Origin: Planctomycetaceae bacterium
Lineage (GTDB): Bacteria; Planctomycetota; Planctomycetia; Pirellulales; UBA1268
Assembly (NCBI GenBank): GCA_003509235.1
Contig: DONH01000266.1
Location: forward strand, 1-17,509
Direction of reading: 5' to 3'
DNA length: 17,509 nt
Within the stretch, counting starts at the first letter, position 1; every line of letters begins with the position of its first letter. The notes under the pieces were generated by a model. That model was given only the letters and a program-made list of their open reading frames with translations. It did not search any database and was not told the DNA's origin. Positions 15,824 to 17,509 of this stretch are shown here, one piece after another. A program made the translations under genes and the position numbers.

Positions 15824-16639
15824 AGCCATTGCTTTGCGGGCAATGGCGACACACTGCCGAATGTCATTCAGGGGATTTTCTGGGTTTTTCTCATATTCCA
15901 GAGAAAGCGCACCATCTTCTGGAAACCCAACCCTATCGAGCGCAACGAATACAGCCAAGACGTCAAGATGACCTTGTCCTAAAATAACACCCTCTGTTTT
16001 TTTCTGCATTTCAGCAAAGTCTTTGAGGTGGATGCCGTACAACCTGCCTTTTAAAAGCCGTATCACTTCGACCGGACGTTCAGCTGAACGAATGTAGTGC
16101 CCAAGATCAGCACACGCTCCAATGCGTTGATCCCGATTTTCAATAGCTCGTAAAACGTCAAGGACTTTGCTGTAGCGATGACCTGGTCCGTGATTATGAA
16201 TAGCGATACGAATATCGAATTCCTGAACAAGTTCCTCAAGATTATCAAAGGAATCTGCTGATGGATCCGCTGTCAGAATTTTTATTCCAGCCTGTTTTGC
16301 AAAGGAAAAAACTTTTCGATTAGCTTCCCTGTCTGCAGTGAATTTATTTACACCATGGGCCGAAATTGTCAGCCCCTGATCTTTTACCTTCTGCAACACT
16401 GTTTTGATTTGTGACTGGCTATCCGTCACTGAAAACATTTTTGGATAGAATTCAATCGCGTCAAAACCTAACTCTTTCGTATGACGTAAAGCGTCATCAA
16501 GCGAATATTTTCTCAACGAGAATGCTTGAATTCCAAGACTAAATTTGGGGGGTACTGGTGCAGCTGCATGGGTGACAGAAATTCCTGCAACACCTGCAGC
16601 AGCCGATGAAATAAAAGATCGACGACTATAAGTAACCAT
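15818..16639 (-). CDS. Tat-exported TIM-barrel sugar phosphate isomerase/epimerase-like protein
   Basis: From ATG 16637-16639 the protein has 273 residues. The N-terminus 'TYSRRSFISSAAAGVAG' is a twin-arginine signal, so the protein should be exported folded. The rest is an AP-endonuclease-2/xylose-isomerase-like TIM barrel, with 'LDDALRHTKELGFDAIEFYP', 'ISAHGVNKF', 'RIAIHNHGPGHRY', 'IGACADLGHYIRSAERPVEVI', 'LYGIHLKDF' and 'GHLDVLAVF'. His, Asp and Glu side chains positioned for a metal centre (HNHGPGH, DLGH, HLKD, EYE) are kept, so it is probably an active metal enzyme, but its substrate is unknown. Planctomycetes carry many such exported members, often tied to sugar degradation. The frame extends further upstream, but GGAGGAGG before the chosen ATG and the Tat signal decide the start. 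It is convergent with folP and divergent from proA. Confidence 0.85.
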   Translation of the reverse strand: MVTYSRRSFISSAAAGVAGISVTHAAAPVPPKFSLGIQAFSLRKYSLDDALRHTKELGFDAIEFYPKMFSVTDSQSQIKTVLQKVKDQGLTISAHGVNKFTADREANRKVFSFAKQAGIKILTADPSADSFDNLEELVQEFDIRIAIHNHGPGHRYSKVLDVLRAIENRDQRIGACADLGHYIRSAERPVEVIRLLKGRLYGIHLKDFAEMQKKTEGVILGQGHLDVLAVFVALDRVGFPEDGALSLEYEKNPENPLNDIRQCVAIARKAMAS

Positions 16640-16645
16640 AAACAA

Positions 16646-16653
16646 CCTCCTCC
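16646..16653 (-). promoter_or_regulatory. Strong Shine-Dalgarno of the Tat TIM-barrel gene
   Basis: GGAGGAGG on the minus strand lies 6 nt before the ATG at 16639. It is the strongest ribosome binding site in the window and excludes the 40-residue upstream extension of the frame. Confidence 0.8.
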
Positions 16654-16717
16654 ATGCCGGTGTAATTCGACGTACACTGGTCTTTGGTCCTGTGTGCTGA
16701 CCAAGACCTATGGTATT

Positions 16718-16730
16718 TGGTAGCGTACCA
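16718..16730. promoter_or_regulatory. Operator-like inverted repeat between divergent genes
   Basis: TGGTA-GCG-TACCA is a perfect 5-bp inverted repeat in the 152-nt spacer between the Tat TIM-barrel gene and proA. An overlapping ATGGTA (16710-16715)/TACCAT (16726-16731) pair is also present. This could be a regulator binding site near either promoter. A weak plus-strand promoter, TTGGTC (16684-16689) and TATGGT (16709-16714) with a 19-nt spacer, lies alongside. This is a low-confidence call. Confidence 0.25.
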
Positions 16731-16791
16731 TTACAGGAGAAATATCCACACCTGCGCATAAACTTTCTTTTTCTTCATAAAGAGCCGCCTC

Positions 16792-17509
16792 ATGCCAGAC
16801 AGTACAACAGATTCGAATATCAAGATTTACGATCATTGCCGTCATACTGCTGAAAAGAGTCGTGCGGCCGCGATACAGTTAGCAACAATCTCAGGCCAGC
16901 AGCGAGCGGCGTGCCTTCGGGCTGCTGCGAATACAATCCGGAAGGATGAGGCCGACATCTTGGAGGCCAACCTTCAGGATCTCGCCGCAGCACCCGGGTT
17001 TGGCCTCACAGAAGCTGCCACAGACAGGCTTCGTCTCGATAGCCAGCGAATTGAAAGCATTGCCACTGGAGTCGAAGCAGTAGCTGATCTACCAGACCCA
17101 GTCGGTGAATTGATTGAGACGTCAACACGACCAAATGGGCTTGAGGTTCGTAAGGTGCGTGTTCCCCTCGGTGTCATATTTTTTGTTTATGAATCGCGCC
17201 CAAACGTCACTGCGGATGCCGCTGCAGTCGCACTGGCCTCTGGAAACGCTGTCATTTTACGAGGAGGAAAGGAAGCGGCTCACTCAAGCAAAAGAATTAT
17301 TGAAAGTATTCGTCAGGCGATCACTGCAAATGGCCTCCCAACTGATTGCGTTCAACTCGTTGACATTGCAGATCGTGAGGCTGTTGGTGCCTTCCTCCAG
17401 TTTGACAACCTGATTGATCTCGCAATTCCTCGTGGTGGTGAAAGTTTGATACAACGAGTCTGTGCTGAAGCGCGCATGCCTGTTCTCAAACATTTCAGTG
17501 GAAATTGCC
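16792..17509 (+). CDS. proA: Gamma-glutamyl phosphate reductase (5' part, truncated by window end)
   Basis: ProA reduces gamma-glutamyl phosphate to glutamate semialdehyde with NADPH, the second step of proline synthesis. The frame opens at ATG 16792 and stays open to the end, giving 239 full codons of a protein of normally ~415-430 residues. Aldehyde-dehydrogenase-fold blocks typical of ProA are visible: 'RVPLGVIFFVYESRPNVTADAA', 'LASGNAVILRGGKEAAHSS', 'IDLAIPRGGESLIQ' and 'MPVLKHFSGNC'. The last Cys (239) is the expected catalytic thiol and lies just before the edge. The Shine-Dalgarno is weak (AAAGAG). The gene is divergent from the Tat TIM-barrel gene and is not obviously in an operon within the window. 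Confidence 0.93.
   Translation, partial: MPDSTTDSNIKIYDHCRHTAEKSRAAAIQLATISGQQRAACLRAAANTIRKDEADILEANLQDLAAAPGFGLTEAATDRLRLDSQRIESIATGVEAVADLPDPVGELIETSTRPNGLEVRKVRVPLGVIFFVYESRPNVTADAAAVALASGNAVILRGGKEAAHSSKRIIESIRQAITANGLPTDCVQLVDIADREAVGAFLQFDNLIDLAIPRGGESLIQRVCAEARMPVLKHFSGNC

Noticed and set aside
16640..16759. Forty-residue N-terminal extension of the TIM-barrel protein
   Set aside because: It would bury the Tat signal and pass over the strongest Shine-Dalgarno in the window.

Overview
The window looks like chromosomal, largely housekeeping DNA from a planctomycete, most probably of the Pirellulales type. The main evidence is a secreted, cysteine-rich protein at the left edge with the tyrosine/valine/cysteine repeats of the planctomycete YTV family. 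Supporting evidence is a Tat-exported TIM-barrel sugar isomerase-like protein, planctomycete-style sequence variants in PurA and CdsA, and predicted outer-membrane lipoproteins (BamD-like, LptE-like). Genus cannot be read from the sequence. I see no transposase, integrase, phage gene, CRISPR array or restriction/defence cassette.

Layout from left to right. (1) 1-360, minus: 5' part of a YTV-type secreted protein. (2) 645-1391, plus: the NADH-sensing repressor Rex, divergent from the YTV gene. (3) 1580-1650, plus: tRNA-Gln(TTG) with its own promoter and terminator. It is converged on by a minus-strand pair, a RluA-family pseudouridine synthase (2277-3326) and a DoxX-family membrane protein (1639-2220) whose reading frame runs through the tRNA terminator and stops inside the tRNA. 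(4) 3401-6687, plus: a good sigma-70-type promoter and a hairpin-rich leader, then purA, uppS and cdsA with overlapping ends. This covers AMP synthesis, the C55 lipid carrier and CDP-diacylglycerol. (5) 6882-15823, plus: phoH, pgpH-like 7TM-HD, ybeY, corC/hlyC-like CBS protein, recO, BamD-like lipoprotein, LptE-like lipoprotein and folP. Most junctions from pgpH on overlap by 1-4 nt, so this is probably one long operon. (6) 15818-16639, minus: the Tat-signal TIM-barrel protein, ending tail-to-tail with folP. (7) 16792-end, plus: the 5' two-thirds of proA, divergent from (6).

The central operon combines RNA/ribosome quality control (PhoH, YbeY), predicted c-di-AMP turnover (PgpH-like), a CNNM/CorC-type protein, recombination (RecO), outer-membrane assembly (BamD- and LptE-like) and folate synthesis (FolP). 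The phoH-pgpH-ybeY core with a nearby recO recalls a well-known arrangement in Firmicutes. The envelope lipoproteins coupled to recO and folP are the less usual part.

No clearly new system is visible. The most interesting leads are: the changed GTP-contact motifs in PurA; the hairpins just upstream of purA and phoH; the doxX/tRNA-Gln overlap; the altered metal-ligand motif in YbeY and altered signature in CdsA; and the recO-bamD-lptE-folP coupling.
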